A DNA stretch of 64,000 nucleotides from Brenneria nigrifluens DSM 30175 = ATCC 13028 (GCF_005484965.1 NZ_CP034036.1:4526001-4590000); one strand, 5' to 3'. Shown: positions 39,770 through 49,698, numbered from the stretch's first letter. Program-made: numbers and translations. The notes: generated by a model from the sequence alone, not told the origin.

Positions 39770-40516
39770 ATGGCTGAGTGGGTAACGGGTAAAGTTATTC
39801 AGGTAGAAAACTGGACGGAGAGTCTATTTAGCATTCGAATTCATGCTCCCACCGCGCCCTTCACCGCCGGACAGTATGCCAAACTGGCGCTGGAGGTGAA
39901 CGGCGAGCGCGTGCAGCGCGCCTATTCCTATGTCAACGCGCCCAGCGACCCTAATCTTGAGTTCTATCTGATTAACGTTCCGGAAGGGAAATTAAGCCCC
40001 CGTTTACATGTGCTGCGCCCTGACGATGAAGTCCTGGTGACCAAAGACGCCGCCGGATTTTTTGTGCTGGAGGAGATCCCGCAATGCGAAACCCTGTGGA
40101 TGCTGGCCACCGGCACGGCGATCGGCCCTTATCTCTCCATTCTGCAGGAAGGCAACGATCTGGCGCGCTTTAAAAACATCGTGCTGGTTCATGCCGCCCG
40201 CTTTGCCCGCGACCTGAGCTATTTACCGCTAATGCAGCAACTGCAACAACGCTACCCCGGTCAGTTGCAGATTCAAACGGTAACCAGCCGGGAAGAAAAT
40301 GCCGGCTCATTGACCGGCCGCATCCCCGCGCTGATCGCCAACGGCGCGCTTGAGGCTGCGGTGGGATTGCCGATGGATGCCGCGACCAGCCATATCATGC
40401 TGTGCGGCAACCCGCAGATGGTACGCGATACCCAGCAACTACTGAAAGAAGAGCGGCAAATGACCAAGCACCTGCGCCGCAGGCCCGGTCATATCACCAG
40501 CGAGCACTACTGGTGA
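39770..40516 (+). CDS. fpr: Flavodoxin/ferredoxin-NADP+ reductase
   Basis: Fpr is a FAD enzyme that passes electrons from NADPH to flavodoxin or ferredoxin for MetH, IspG/H and ribonucleotide reductase activation. From the ATG at 39770 it has 248 residues, equal to E. coli, starting MAEWVTGKVIQVENWTESLF. The FAD motif is RAYSYVNAP, the NADP site is MLATGTAIGPYLSIL, and it ends GHITSEHYW. It is convergent with yiiR, with only 7 nt between the stops. Confidence 0.96.
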   Translation: MAEWVTGKVIQVENWTESLFSIRIHAPTAPFTAGQYAKLALEVNGERVQRAYSYVNAPSDPNLEFYLINVPEGKLSPRLHVLRPDDEVLVTKDAAGFFVLEEIPQCETLWMLATGTAIGPYLSILQEGNDLARFKNIVLVHAARFARDLSYLPLMQQLQQRYPGQLQIQTVTSREENAGSLTGRIPALIANGALEAAVGLPMDAATSHIMLCGNPQMVRDTQQLLKEERQMTKHLRRRPGHITSEHYW

Positions 40517-40523
40517 TAAACAT

Positions 40524-40946
40524 TCAGGGGCGGAACCTAACCGGTTCCGCTTGCGGCCCAAAGCGATTGTCTCCGGACGTGCCGACAAAAACGCCGCAGT
40601 CGAGAAATACCATCACGCAGATAAGGATGGGGAGAAAACGGCCGATGCCCCACTGCCAGATGGCCGGCAGCATATACCAGTTGCCGGCCGCCAGAATCCA
40701 CGCCACGATTAACAGCAGCGCCCACCAGCCGCTTTTATTACGATCGTGCAGACGCTTCACCACTATCGCCGCCGTCGGCCACAGCAACGCCACCAGAGCG
40801 AAAGCGGTGGATTGCGTATCCAGCCAGTTCAGGCCGGCCAGGGTGAACAGCAGCAGCATCAGCGCCAGCCAGATGCCAAGCCAAATCCAGAAATCACGAC
40901 GGCCGATACGGCCTTTAAACGAGAAACACCATTGCTGTAGCGTCAT
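40524..40946 (-). CDS. yiiR: DUF805 inner-membrane protein YiiR
   Basis: A 140-residue protein with four hydrophobic helices and the DUF805 signature FKGRIGRRDFWIW near the N-terminus, followed by VKRLHDRNKSGWWAL. It corresponds to E. coli YiiR (about 146 residues) by sequence and by its place between fpr and yiiQ. Function unknown. Confidence 0.92.
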   Translation of the reverse strand: MTLQQWCFSFKGRIGRRDFWIWLGIWLALMLLLFTLAGLNWLDTQSTAFALVALLWPTAAIVVKRLHDRNKSGWWALLLIVAWILAAGNWYMLPAIWQWGIGRFLPILICVMVFLDCGVFVGTSGDNRFGPQAEPVRFRP

Positions 40947-41123
40947 TACCTACACCTACCGAACCCCGCATGTCAATTCGGGCCGATTTTACCCCAACAG
41001 GATGGCGCGCCGGCAATCTTTCTGCGAATTTTGACAATAACCAGCGAATGCCGCTTTAATCAGACGTATCGTCGTTATTCGCCGCCATTGGCTCAATTTA
41101 ACCTTCATCTGATAAATGTACCC

Positions 41124-41720
41124 ATGACAAGAAAAAACCTGGCGCTTCTGTTTACCCTGTCGGCACTGACGCTGTATCTTCCCGGCGCACGGTCCGATCC
41201 GACTTTTCCGCCGAAAACGCCGGTTGCCGCCCCCTATCTGCTGGCGGGCGCGCCTACGTTCGACGAAACGATCGTGCAGTTTCGTACGCGTTACAACCTG
41301 AGCAATCCGACGCTGCCGATTAGCGAATTCCGCGTGGTCGATAGCGGCCACAGCGCCGGTCAGTTGACCCGTGCCGCCAGTAAAATCAACGATCGGCTGT
41401 ATGCTTCAACGGCGTTGGAGAAAGGGACGGGTAAAATCAAAACGCTGCAAGTTACCTGGGTCCCACAGCCGGAAGAGACGGAAACGGAAGCCCGGCGCGC
41501 GCAGGCCGTCAACTATATGGCGGCGCTGTTGCGGGCTTTTATTCCGTCGTTGACGGAGGAACAGAGCATCAAAAAAATCGCCGAATTGCTGACAAAAGGC
41601 AAAGGACAGCATTTTTACCAGCAAACCGAGGGCGCTTTGCGCTATGTTGTGGCGGATAACAGCGAAAAGGGACTAACTTTTGCTGTTGAACCGATTAAGC
41701 TAACGCTATCCGAACCCTGA
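41124..41720 (+). CDS. yiiQ: DUF1454 periplasmic protein YiiQ
   Basis: From the ATG at 41124 it has 198 residues (E. coli YiiQ 199). A Sec signal peptide (MTRKNLALLFTLSALTLYLP, cleavage near residue 24) predicts a periplasmic protein. The mature part matches the DUF1454 family (APTFDETIVQFRTRYN, PISEFRVVDS). Function unknown. It lies between yiiR and tpiA as in E. coli. Confidence 0.92.
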   Translation: MTRKNLALLFTLSALTLYLPGARSDPTFPPKTPVAAPYLLAGAPTFDETIVQFRTRYNLSNPTLPISEFRVVDSGHSAGQLTRAASKINDRLYASTALEKGTGKIKTLQVTWVPQPEETETEARRAQAVNYMAALLRAFIPSLTEEQSIKKIAELLTKGKGQHFYQQTEGALRYVVADNSEKGLTFAVEPIKLTLSEP

Positions 41721-41848
41721 TCAATGCGGCAATTAATGATGAAAAACCAAGCCACGGCAACGTTTCGTCTTTATACTACCAGTAGGTCAGACTGTCGGAT
41801 AGGCAGTAAGATTTTGATTCATTCGCTATTCCGCCTGGAGGAAAAAAA

Positions 41849-42616
41849 ATGCGACATCCATTAGTTATGGGTAACTGGAAACTGAACGGCAGCACCACTA
41901 TGGTCAATGAGCTGATTAGCGGCCTGCGTCATGAACTGAGTGCGGTTGACGGCTGCGGCATCGCCATCGCCCCGCCGGCGATCTATCTGGATCAGGCTAA
42001 TCATCAACTGGCCGGCAGCCGTATCCACCTGGGCGCGCAAAACGTAGACGTCAATCTTTCCGGCGCCTATACCGGTGAAACCTCTGCCGCCATGCTGAAA
42101 GATATCGGTGCGAAATACATTATTATCGGCCACTCGGAACGCCGCACTTATCACAAAGAAAGCGATGAGTTCATTGCTAAAAAATTCGGCGTACTGAAAG
42201 AAGCGGGCTTGATTCCGGTACTGTGCATCGGTGAAAGCGAAGCGGAAAATGAAGCCGGACAGACTGAAGCCGTCTGCGCGCGTCAACTGGACGCGGTGCT
42301 GAATACGCTGGGCGCCAAAGCGTTTGAAAACGCGGTCATCGCCTACGAACCCATCTGGGCTATCGGTACCGGCAAGTCGGCCACTCCGGCTCAGGCTCAG
42401 GCGGTGCACAAATTTATCCGCGATCATATCGCCAAGCAGGATAAGGCCGTTGCTGAACAGGTTATTATTCAGTACGGCGGCTCCGTTAACGCCTCCAACG
42501 CGGCGGAACTGTTCACTCAGCCGGATATCGACGGCGCGCTGGTGGGCGGCGCCTCGCTGAAAGCCGATGCTTTCGCGGTGATCGTTAAAGCGGCGGCGCA
42601 AGCCAAACGCGGCTAA
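41849..42616 (+). CDS. tpiA: Triosephosphate isomerase
   Basis: TpiA interconverts dihydroxyacetone phosphate and glyceraldehyde-3-phosphate. It has 255 residues, the same as E. coli. Catalytic Lys11 (GNWKLNG), His95 (IIGHSERR) and Glu167 (AYEPIWAIGTG) are all in place, and the phosphate-gripping GGSVNASNA and GALVGGASL are present. A good GGAGG ribosome site precedes the ATG. To the right, the E. coli neighbours cdh and sbp are missing; the accessory block starts here. Confidence 0.98.
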   Translation: MRHPLVMGNWKLNGSTTMVNELISGLRHELSAVDGCGIAIAPPAIYLDQANHQLAGSRIHLGAQNVDVNLSGAYTGETSAAMLKDIGAKYIIIGHSERRTYHKESDEFIAKKFGVLKEAGLIPVLCIGESEAENEAGQTEAVCARQLDAVLNTLGAKAFENAVIAYEPIWAIGTGKSATPAQAQAVHKFIRDHIAKQDKAVAEQVIIQYGGSVNASNAAELFTQPDIDGALVGGASLKADAFAVIVKAAAQAKRG

Positions 42617-42638
42617 GTCCGCTATCTTCCTGGGTTCT

Positions 42639-42716
42639 TACCCCACCCCGGCCCTCCCCTTCGCAGGGGAGGGAGAATGCTCCTCCCCCTGACAAGGGGG
42701 AGGCCGGGAGGGGTTA
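42639..42716. repeat. REP-like palindromic doublet after tpiA
   Basis: 78 bp with partly inverted ends (TACCCCACCCCGGCC and the inverted TAACCCCTCCCGGCC). It encloses two hairpins, CCCTCCCC-TTCGCA-GGGGAGGG and CTCCCCCT-GACA-AGGGGGAG. It lies in the 118-nt gap between the convergent tpiA and aguA and can serve as terminator or mRNA 3' protector for both. Confidence 0.7.
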
Positions 42717-42734
42717 TCAATAACGCTTTCCGCT

Positions 42735-43823
42735 TTATCTCACCGCCGGAATTTGCTGGGTAATACAGTGAATATTACCGCCCCCCAGCAGGATTTCGCG
42801 GGCGGGCACGCCGCGTATCGTATAGTCCGGAAACATCTGCTGTAACAGGTCGCGGGCAATATCATCGGTACGTTCGTCCAACAGCGGGAAAATAATCTGC
42901 CGGTTGCTGATCAGGAAATTCACGTACGACCCCGCCAAGCGCGCCCCGGCATTACGCTCAATCGCATTTCCCGCATCCACGCCCCGCGTCTCTTGCGGCG
43001 TGGCATACAGCGGGCCGGGCGCCGGCAGCTTCCAGATTTTCAGTTGACGACCCCGCGCATCGCGGGCGGCGGACAACACCTCGTAGGCCGCCGCCGACCG
43101 GGGATATTGCGGGTCGTTTTCATCATCCGTCCAGTGCAGCGCCACTTCGCCGGGGCGGACAAAACAGCACATATTGTCGATATGCCCGTCGGTTTCGTCG
43201 TTATAAACCCCCTCCGCAAGCCAGATAATCGTCGAGACGCCCAGATAATCATGCATCAACTGCTCGATCCGCGCTTTGCTCAGCTGCGGGTTGCGATTGG
43301 GATTCAGCAGGCACTCCGCCGTGGTCAGCAGCGTCCCTTCGCCGTCGGTATGGATTGAACCGCCTTCAAGCACCAAGGGCGCGGCGTAGCGTGCATCGCC
43401 ATGATAGGAGAGCACCTGAGCGGCCACCTTTTCATCCTGGCGCCAGTCCTCATACAGACCGCCGAGTTCACCGCCCCAGGCGTTAAACCGCCAGTCAATG
43501 CCGCGGCGCTCGCCCGCCTGATTGAGCACCATCGTCGGGCCGGTATCGCGCATCCAGGCGTCGTCGCTCTCCATTTCAACCAGCGTGACGTTCGCCGGCA
43601 TAATACGTTTGGCTTCATCCAGATAACGGGCCGGCACGCCCATGATCACCGGGGTTTGCCGTGCGATGGCCTCGGCCACCGCGGCAAAGGTTTTCTGCGC
43701 CGGCAGCGCCTCATCGCGCCAGTTGTCCCGGCGATAGGGCCAAAGCATCCACACGGCTTCCTGCGGCGCCCATTCGGCGGGCATCGCAAAGCCATCCTGA
43801 TGCGGCGTGGTCAATTGTGACAT
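42735..43823 (-). CDS. aguA: Agmatine deiminase
   Basis: AguA hydrolyses agmatine to N-carbamoylputrescine and ammonia. The 362-residue protein has the guanidine-modifying-enzyme fold: MESDDAWMRDTGP, the His/Asp-bearing NDETDGHIDNMCCF and the nucleophilic Cys353 in GGGNIHCITQQ close to the C-terminus. It follows aguB by 3 nt, so the two make one two-step operon turning agmatine into putrescine. Common in plant-associated bacteria and absent from E. coli K-12. Confidence 0.95.
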   Translation of the reverse strand: MSQLTTPHQDGFAMPAEWAPQEAVWMLWPYRRDNWRDEALPAQKTFAAVAEAIARQTPVIMGVPARYLDEAKRIMPANVTLVEMESDDAWMRDTGPTMVLNQAGERRGIDWRFNAWGGELGGLYEDWRQDEKVAAQVLSYHGDARYAAPLVLEGGSIHTDGEGTLLTTAECLLNPNRNPQLSKARIEQLMHDYLGVSTIIWLAEGVYNDETDGHIDNMCCFVRPGEVALHWTDDENDPQYPRSAAAYEVLSAARDARGRQLKIWKLPAPGPLYATPQETRGVDAGNAIERNAGARLAGSYVNFLISNRQIIFPLLDERTDDIARDLLQQMFPDYTIRGVPAREILLGGGNIHCITQQIPAVR

Positions 43824-43826
43824 CGA

Positions 43827-44711
43827 TTATCTCCGGGTCTTGCCGTCAGAACTGGCGATCGCGCCGTACATCTCAGGGCGGCGATCGCGGAACAGTCCCC
43901 AGGACGCGCGCTGCGCGGCGATGGCGTCCAGATCAAAGGTATGCACCAGTACGGTTTCGTCGGTTTTGTTGGCCTGCGCCACCAGCGCCCCGGTTTGATC
44001 GGCGATGAAAGAGGAGCCGTAAAAGGTCATTTCCAGACCGTCGATATATTTACTGGCTTCGGTGCCGATGCGGTTGGAGGCAATCACCGGCACCAGATTG
44101 GCGGCGGCGTGGCCCTGCTGAACCCGCGTCCAGTGCGGCTGACTGTCGATATCGGGATAAGCCGGTTCGGAACCGATCGCCGTCGGATAGAAAATCAGCT
44201 CCGCGCCCTGCAATGCCAGGCAACGCGCTGTTTCCGGGAACCACTGATCCCAGCAAATGCCGACGCCGATTTTCGCATAGCGCGTCTGCCAGACTTTAAA
44301 ACCGCTGTCGCCGGGGATAAAGAACTGCTTCTCCTGATACGCCGGGCCGTTGGGAATATGGGTTTTGCGATACAGATCGAGCACCGAACCGTCGGCGTCG
44401 ATCACCACCAGCGAGTTGTAGTAAGCATTATTGGCGCGCTCGAAAAAGCTCAGCGGCAGAACCACTTCCAGTTCGGCCGCCAGCGCGGAGAAATGTTTAA
44501 TCAGCGGACTGGTTTCCAGCTCCTGCGCCAGAACGTAGTGTTCCGGGCTCTGATCGATACAGAAATAGGGCGCGGCAAACAGCTCCTGAATCAGGATCAT
44601 CTGCGCCCCTTTGGCATGCGCTTGTCGCACCAGCTTTTCGGCATTCTCAATATTCCTGGGCAGATCCCAGGAGCACGCCATTTGCGTTGCGGCAACGGTA
44701 ACTTTTGTCAT
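43827..44711 (-). CDS. aguB: N-carbamoylputrescine amidase
   Basis: AguB is a nitrilase-superfamily enzyme that cleaves N-carbamoylputrescine to putrescine, CO2 and ammonia. The protein has 294 residues, with the catalytic triad visible as Glu43 (IQELFAAPYF), Lys116 (YRKTHIPNGP) and Cys153 (GICWDQWFPE). It is first in the aguBA operon. I see no aguR-like regulator gene beside it. Confidence 0.95.
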   Translation of the reverse strand: MTKVTVAATQMACSWDLPRNIENAEKLVRQAHAKGAQMILIQELFAAPYFCIDQSPEHYVLAQELETSPLIKHFSALAAELEVVLPLSFFERANNAYYNSLVVIDADGSVLDLYRKTHIPNGPAYQEKQFFIPGDSGFKVWQTRYAKIGVGICWDQWFPETARCLALQGAELIFYPTAIGSEPAYPDIDSQPHWTRVQQGHAAANLVPVIASNRIGTEASKYIDGLEMTFYGSSFIADQTGALVAQANKTDETVLVHTFDLDAIAAQRASWGLFRDRRPEMYGAIASSDGKTRR

Positions 44712-45405
44712 GCGAAAACCTCAATAATAGCTATTTATACCCGCCCTCTTTGCGCCAGGCGGATATCGGCAGTGAGCACTGTCACGCGTCGGTCCCTGAC
44801 GGGAGCGACCATAACGAGTTTAGGTCAACAAGGCATCCGATGCCCGAACTGAAATACCTGAGTACGGTATTCACCGAAATGACCGGCGCATTATGCCAGT
44901 TAATGACCATGATTCGCTATGATGACTCATCGGTAAGCAAATCACCCAATAGCTTTCAAGCGGCGGGAAGCGTTCAGCGGGAGCCGGTGACGGCATGATG
45001 TTGTTTTTTTAGTATTTTCCTTCGCGTAAAAAATCGCGCTGAGGTGGGCGTGGCCGCCGGGTGAGCGGCACGGACGCCGCGAAAGCCAGTGCCGCGCCGG
45101 GAGCGCGTCAATGGCGGCCCGACCAGCGGTCACGAACGCCGAAGGCATCGCGTAGCGACGCGATTTCGCGAAAAGCCCGGGGTCACGGGGCGGCGGCGAC
45201 TGAGCCGCCTCGTGTCGGGCGCGTGCTGCGACGGTGGCAAAAATCGACTGAGGTTAGTGCGCACGAAACCCTCGCTGTGCTTACAGACATTCCTTCCCGA
45301 GATTTATGGAGAGTCCTCAACGCCCACGGGGATAATTATGCCGGAGTGGGGGTGTCATTAACTTCAGGATTTACCTGCGCTTTCCATAGCTAACCAAGGA
45401 GATGG
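44712..45405. other. 694-nt gap without a convincing gene
   Basis: It carries the aguBA upstream region and then a G+C-rich palindromic stretch (45050-45245), including ATCGCGT-AGCG-ACGCGAT (45148-45165) and GCCGAAGGC (45137-45145). A 52-codon frame at 44840-44998 (MPELKYLSTVFTEMTGALCQ) has an AAGG ribosome-like site, but I recognise no family. The rest shows nothing I can name. Confidence 0.5.
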
Positions 45406-46167
45406 CTACGCCTCGATTGCGGTCTCCGCCCGACTCAAGGCCTCGCTCAGGATCTGGCGCTGCGTCAGCAGCGCCTGGCTGGTGCGCTCTCGCGGATAAG
45501 GGAGGTTCACCGGCAGGATAGCGCTGATCCGCCCCGGTCGGGGAGACATCACCACCACGCGGTCGGCCAGAAAGACCGCCTCTTCCACATCGTGCGTGAC
45601 CAGCAGAATAGTCAGGTCGGTTTGCCGGCGAATATCGGCCAGCCGCTGCTGCAGCTGCTGTTTAGTGATCGCGTCCAACGCGCCGAAGGGTTCGTCCAGC
45701 AACAGGATTTTCGGGCGCGTCGCCAGTCCCCGGGCAATGGCGACGCGCTGCGCCATCCCGCCCGAAAGCTGGTGCGGCAAGGCGTCGGCAAACCCTTCCA
45801 GCCCCATCATCCGCAAATAGTGGGCGATCCGCCCAGCCATCTCCGCCGCAGAGAGGCCGAGATTGAGCATGCCGAGCCGGATATTGTCCGTCACGGTGAG
45901 CCAGGGAAACAATCGCGGTTCCTGAAACACCAGGCTGACGTCGGCGGGAATGCCCTGCACCGGGCGATCGCCCAGCAGGATCGTCCCCTGCTCCGCTTCC
46001 TCCAGGCCCGCCGCCAAACGCAAAATCGTCGATTTTCCGCAGCCGCTGGCGCCGATGATGGCGACCAGTTCGCCGGCGCGCAGCGCCAGATTAATCTCTT
46101 GCAGCGCCGTCAGAGACGCGCCATTCACCGTAAACCGTTTGCTAATATGCTGAAATTGCAGGGACAT
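45406..46167 (-). CDS. ABC transporter ATPase, SsuB/TauB type
   Basis: A 253-residue nucleotide-binding subunit. Walker A GASGCGKST is at 39-47, the Q-loop FQEPRLFPW near 81-89, the signature LSGGMAQ at 134-140, Walker B ILLLDEP at 154-160, and the H-loop is THDVEEA. The FQEPRLFPW pattern is characteristic of the nitrate/sulfonate/taurine importer class. It is the last gene of the tonB-exbBD-permease-ATPase unit, 17 nt after the permease stop, with ribosome site GGAG. It would power the fused permease and the binding protein encoded at 50112. Confidence 0.93.
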   Translation of the reverse strand: MSLQFQHISKRFTVNGASLTALQEINLALRAGELVAIIGASGCGKSTILRLAAGLEEAEQGTILLGDRPVQGIPADVSLVFQEPRLFPWLTVTDNIRLGMLNLGLSAAEMAGRIAHYLRMMGLEGFADALPHQLSGGMAQRVAIARGLATRPKILLLDEPFGALDAITKQQLQQRLADIRRQTDLTILLVTHDVEEAVFLADRVVVMSPRPGRISAILPVNLPYPRERTSQALLTQRQILSEALSRAETAIEA

Positions 46168-46184
46168 GGATTCTCCATTGGCGG

Positions 46185-47779
46185 TTACTTAAAACGCCAG
46201 CCGGTCAGATAGCGTTCAGACAGGGTGATAACGCGGGAAAAAATCGCGGCGACGACGGCAATCAGCACCACGCCGGCGATAATCCGCTCGGACTCCAGCA
46301 ACTGCTGGGCGCGAATCATCATGCCGCCAAGCCCTGCGCCCGAAGGAATGAAATATTCCGCGCCGATGGCGCCGGTCCAGGCGTGCATCAGCGCCAGCCG
46401 CAGACCGGAAAAGAGGGAAGGCAGCATGCTGGGCAGCACCAGCATTCGCAGCTTTTGCAGCGGACGCAAGCGCAGCATACGCGCCACTTCCTGTAGCGTG
46501 GGCGGCAGTTGGGCGATGCCCTGCCGGGTCGCCAGCAGCACCGGAAAGAAAGCGGCGACGGCGATAAACACCACTTTGGCGGTGTCGTCCAGACCGAACC
46601 AGGCGGTGATAAGCGGCAGCCAGGCAAAAATCGCCACGCTGCGCAGCGCGGACAATAGCGGATTCAACAGCCTGTCGGCCAGGCGCCAGCCGCCGAGCCA
46701 GGCGCCAACCAGCACGCCCGCCGCGCTGCCCAACGCAAACCCTTGCAGGGAGCGCGCCAGACTGGCTGTCAGGTCGGTCAGCAGGTCGCCGTCGGCCAGC
46801 CCGGCGAATAGCGTCTCCACGACGCGATCCGGCGCCGGGAGAAAGACGGCGTTGACCCAGCCGCGATCGCCGCTTATCTGCCAGCAGCCGATCAGCAGCA
46901 GCGGCACGATCCACGGCGTCAGGGACAGGCTGGAAAGCGGGAAGGTCATCGCGTCGCGGCCCAGTACCGGCGCCGGCCAGTCTACCCAGCGCCGTTCCAG
47001 CCACAGCAACAAGCGCTCTCCGGCAAAACCGAACAGGCCGATAACCAGAATACAGACAAACACCAGATCCAGCATAAACAGCTGGCGGCTTTGCACCAGC
47101 AGGTAGCCCAGACCTTCGCTGGAAGCCAGCAGCTCCACCGCCATCAGCGAGACCCAGCCCTGTGAAAAGGCCAGCCGGATGCCGGTCATCACGTAGGGCA
47201 GCATCGCCGGGATAATCAGCAGGCGCAGGAACGCCGTCGGCGGCAGGCGCAGGCTGCGCGCCATTTCATGCAACTTCTGCGGCGTCTGCTGAATACCCGC
47301 GCAGGTGTACAGCGTGACGGGCACGGTGACGGATTTCACCAGAATCACCAGCTTCAGCGCTTCGCCGATGCCCAGCGCCAGCATAAACAGCGGGATCCAG
47401 GCCAGGGTGGGGATCTGCGCGATAACGGTGAACAGCGGCATAAACAGCGCATGCAGACGACGGCTCAGACCAAACAGGCTGCCGAGCAGCATCCCGACCG
47501 CGATGCCGCCGCCCAGACCGATCGCCAGCCGCAGCAGGCTGATGGGCAGTTGATGAATCAGCTCTTCGGGGATAAATGCCCGCGCGCTTGCCGCCACCGC
47601 CACCGGCGAGGGCAGAATTTGCTCCGACATCCACCCGAGCCGGCTGGCAAGCCACCACCACGCCAGCAGCAGCAGCGGCACCACCAGAGAGACGTAGCCC
47701 GCCGCGGCGGCGGACAGCAGCGGAGCGGCGCTGCGCGCAGCGGATTTGGGCATCATGGCATCCGACCTACCCGGCAACA

Positions 47780-47780
<1 letters not shown>
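46185..47780 (-). CDS. ABC transporter permease, two SsuC-like halves fused in one chain
   Basis: A 531-residue protein, twice the usual length of SsuC/TauC (about 250-280). Each half has its own membrane bundle and its own cytoplasmic EAA loop: EMARSLRLPPTAFLRLLIIP in the first half, EVARMLRLRPLQKLRMLVLP in the second. Both are followed by AMLPYVMTGIRLA- or SMLPSLFSGLRLA-type segments. Thus a single chain can replace the homodimer. From memory, the AtsB permease of Pseudomonas sulfate-ester uptake has the same two-domain build. Its ATG overlaps the exbD stop (TAATG). An internal ATG pair near 47755 is an alternative start. Confidence 0.92.
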
Positions 47781-48181
<401 letters not shown>

Positions 48182-48182
48182 A

Positions 48183-48884
48183 TCACACCACCTCCCGGAT
48201 GTTTTTCACCGCAAACGGCGCCGCCGACGGTTCGTCGTTTATTTGAAAATCATGCGCCTGCATCACGCTGTAAATATCGTGGGCGAAATCATCCATTTCC
48301 GCCACGGCGAGCTTGAGTCGGCGCAGAAAATAGTTGTAGATCAGCACCGCCGGTACGGCGACGGCGATGCCGATCCCGGTGGCGATCAGCGCATTGCCGA
48401 TGGGGCCAGCCACCGTATCGAGGCTGGCGGAGCCGGTCAGGCCAATCTCCTGCAAGGCCGCCATAATGCCCCACACGGTGCCGAAAAGGCCGATAAACGG
48501 CGAGGTGCTGCCGATACTGGCCAGGACCGCCAGCCCGCTTTCCAGCGAACGGCGTTCGCGCTGGATTTGTTGCTGCAGCGCCCGCTCCACCCGATCGGGC
48601 AGATGGATGGCGGCGGCCAGATTACCGCGGATACGTTCCGGAGCGCTGAGCGCCGCCTGCGCCAGGTTGGCGAGAGAGCCGGGCTGGCTGGCGGTGTTGG
48701 ACAGCGTCTGACTCAGATCTTCCTGCCGCCAGAAAGCGGCGCGGAAGCGTTGGTCGCGGCGCCGCAAACGCCGGTATTGCCCCCATTTCAGCAACCCAAG
48801 CATCCAGGTCAACACGGAGAAAAGCAGCAAAAGCAGAATAACCGCCCCCTCCGGGGAGACCAGTTCAATATGTCCGAGCGTCAT
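48183..48884 (-). CDS. exbB: ExbB/TolQ-type motor protein
   Basis: 233 residues with three membrane helices (about 11-29, 126-147, 164-184) and the MotA/TolQ/ExbB channel signature FIGLFGTVWGIMAAL and GPIGNALIATGIGIAVAVPA. It partners with the following exbD gene and the preceding tonB. The start has GAGGT 9 nt upstream. It lies 10 nt after the tonB stop, so all five minus-strand genes are one tight operon. Confidence 0.93.
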   Translation of the reverse strand: MTLGHIELVSPEGAVILLLLLFSVLTWMLGLLKWGQYRRLRRRDQRFRAAFWRQEDLSQTLSNTASQPGSLANLAQAALSAPERIRGNLAAAIHLPDRVERALQQQIQRERRSLESGLAVLASIGSTSPFIGLFGTVWGIMAALQEIGLTGSASLDTVAGPIGNALIATGIGIAVAVPAVLIYNYFLRRLKLAVAEMDDFAHDIYSVMQAHDFQINDEPSAAPFAVKNIREVV

Positions 48885-48894
48885 AACGAGTACC

Positions 48895-49698
48895 TCATGA
48901 ATTAAGCGAAAAATCGATAGGGACGATTACCCAGCCGCTGACGGCCTGATTACCGCGGCGGGCCGGGACGAAAGACCAGCGCAGCACCGTGTCTCTGGCC
49001 GCATTGTCCAGCGCCGAATAGCCGCTTGATTTTTGAATACGAATGGTTTGCACCCTGCCGTCGGCGCGCACCTGCACATTGAGCAGCACGGTTCCCTCAT
49101 GGCCCCGGCTGATCGCCACATCCGGATAAGGCGGCGCAGGGTTATGCAGGTAGTCGGCGTTCGCCAGCGGCGGCGTGAGCGGCGCTGGCGCCGCGGCCGG
49201 AGAAGGCGTCGCCGCCGACGGCGCCGAGGCCAATGCCGGTTTGGGTTCCGCCGGCGGTTTGGGCGTCGGCTGGCGCTTTTTCACCGCTACCTTTTTTTTC
49301 GCCACGGGCGGCGGCTTTTTCTCCACGACCGGAGGCAGCAAGGCGTTCTCATCCACCGTTTTGGTTTCCGGCGGCGGCGGTTCCGGTTCGCTTGGCGCCG
49401 CCGGTTCGACCACCTCGGGCGCCGTCTCTTGCGGGACGGCGGCGACCAGCTCCACGCTGACGGGCTGCGGACGCGGCGGCGCCGTCACGGGCAGCGTCGC
49501 CGGACGATTGAGCAGAGAAAGCGCGGCGGCGTGCAGCGTCAGGGTCAATATCGCCGCCAGCCAATACTGCGGCCGGGACGGACGTATCGCGTTCAATCGC
49601 TGCAAAGCAAAATCGCCAAGGGAGCGGACAGCCTGAGTCGCCTGCGGGGAACGGGGCCGGGACTCCGCGGCGTCTCCCGCATACAGTAATTCCGTCAT
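48895..49698 (-). CDS. tonB: TonB-family energy transducer
   Basis: From the ATG at 49698 (AGGAG 10 nt upstream) it has 267 residues. An unusually long cytoplasmic N-terminal part (about 40 residues) precedes the membrane helix YWLAAILTLTLHAAALSLL. A Pro/Glu- then Pro/Lys-rich periplasmic spacer (EPEPPPPETK, EKKPPPVAKKKVAVKKRQ) follows. The TonB C-terminal domain is YPDVAISRGHEGTVLLNVQV with SGYSALDNAA and WSFVPAR. The helix histidine is present. An in-frame ATG at 49779 lacks a ribosome site. It heads the operon and presumably serves the receptor encoded at 51210. Confidence 0.93.
   Translation of the reverse strand: MTELLYAGDAAESRPRSPQATQAVRSLGDFALQRLNAIRPSRPQYWLAAILTLTLHAAALSLLNRPATLPVTAPPRPQPVSVELVAAVPQETAPEVVEPAAPSEPEPPPPETKTVDENALLPPVVEKKPPPVAKKKVAVKKRQPTPKPPAEPKPALASAPSAATPSPAAAPAPLTPPLANADYLHNPAPPYPDVAISRGHEGTVLLNVQVRADGRVQTIRIQKSSGYSALDNAARDTVLRWSFVPARRGNQAVSGWVIVPIDFSLNS

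Noticed and set aside
44840..44998. 52-codon ORF with AAGG ribosome-like site
   Set aside because: No recognisable family and it lies in a repeat-rich gap; kept only as a note.
46216..47106. 262- and 293-codon frames overlapping the fused permease
   Set aside because: Out-of-frame or antisense products; low-complexity Arg/Ala-rich sequence, while the 531-residue frame has clear membrane helices and EAA loops.
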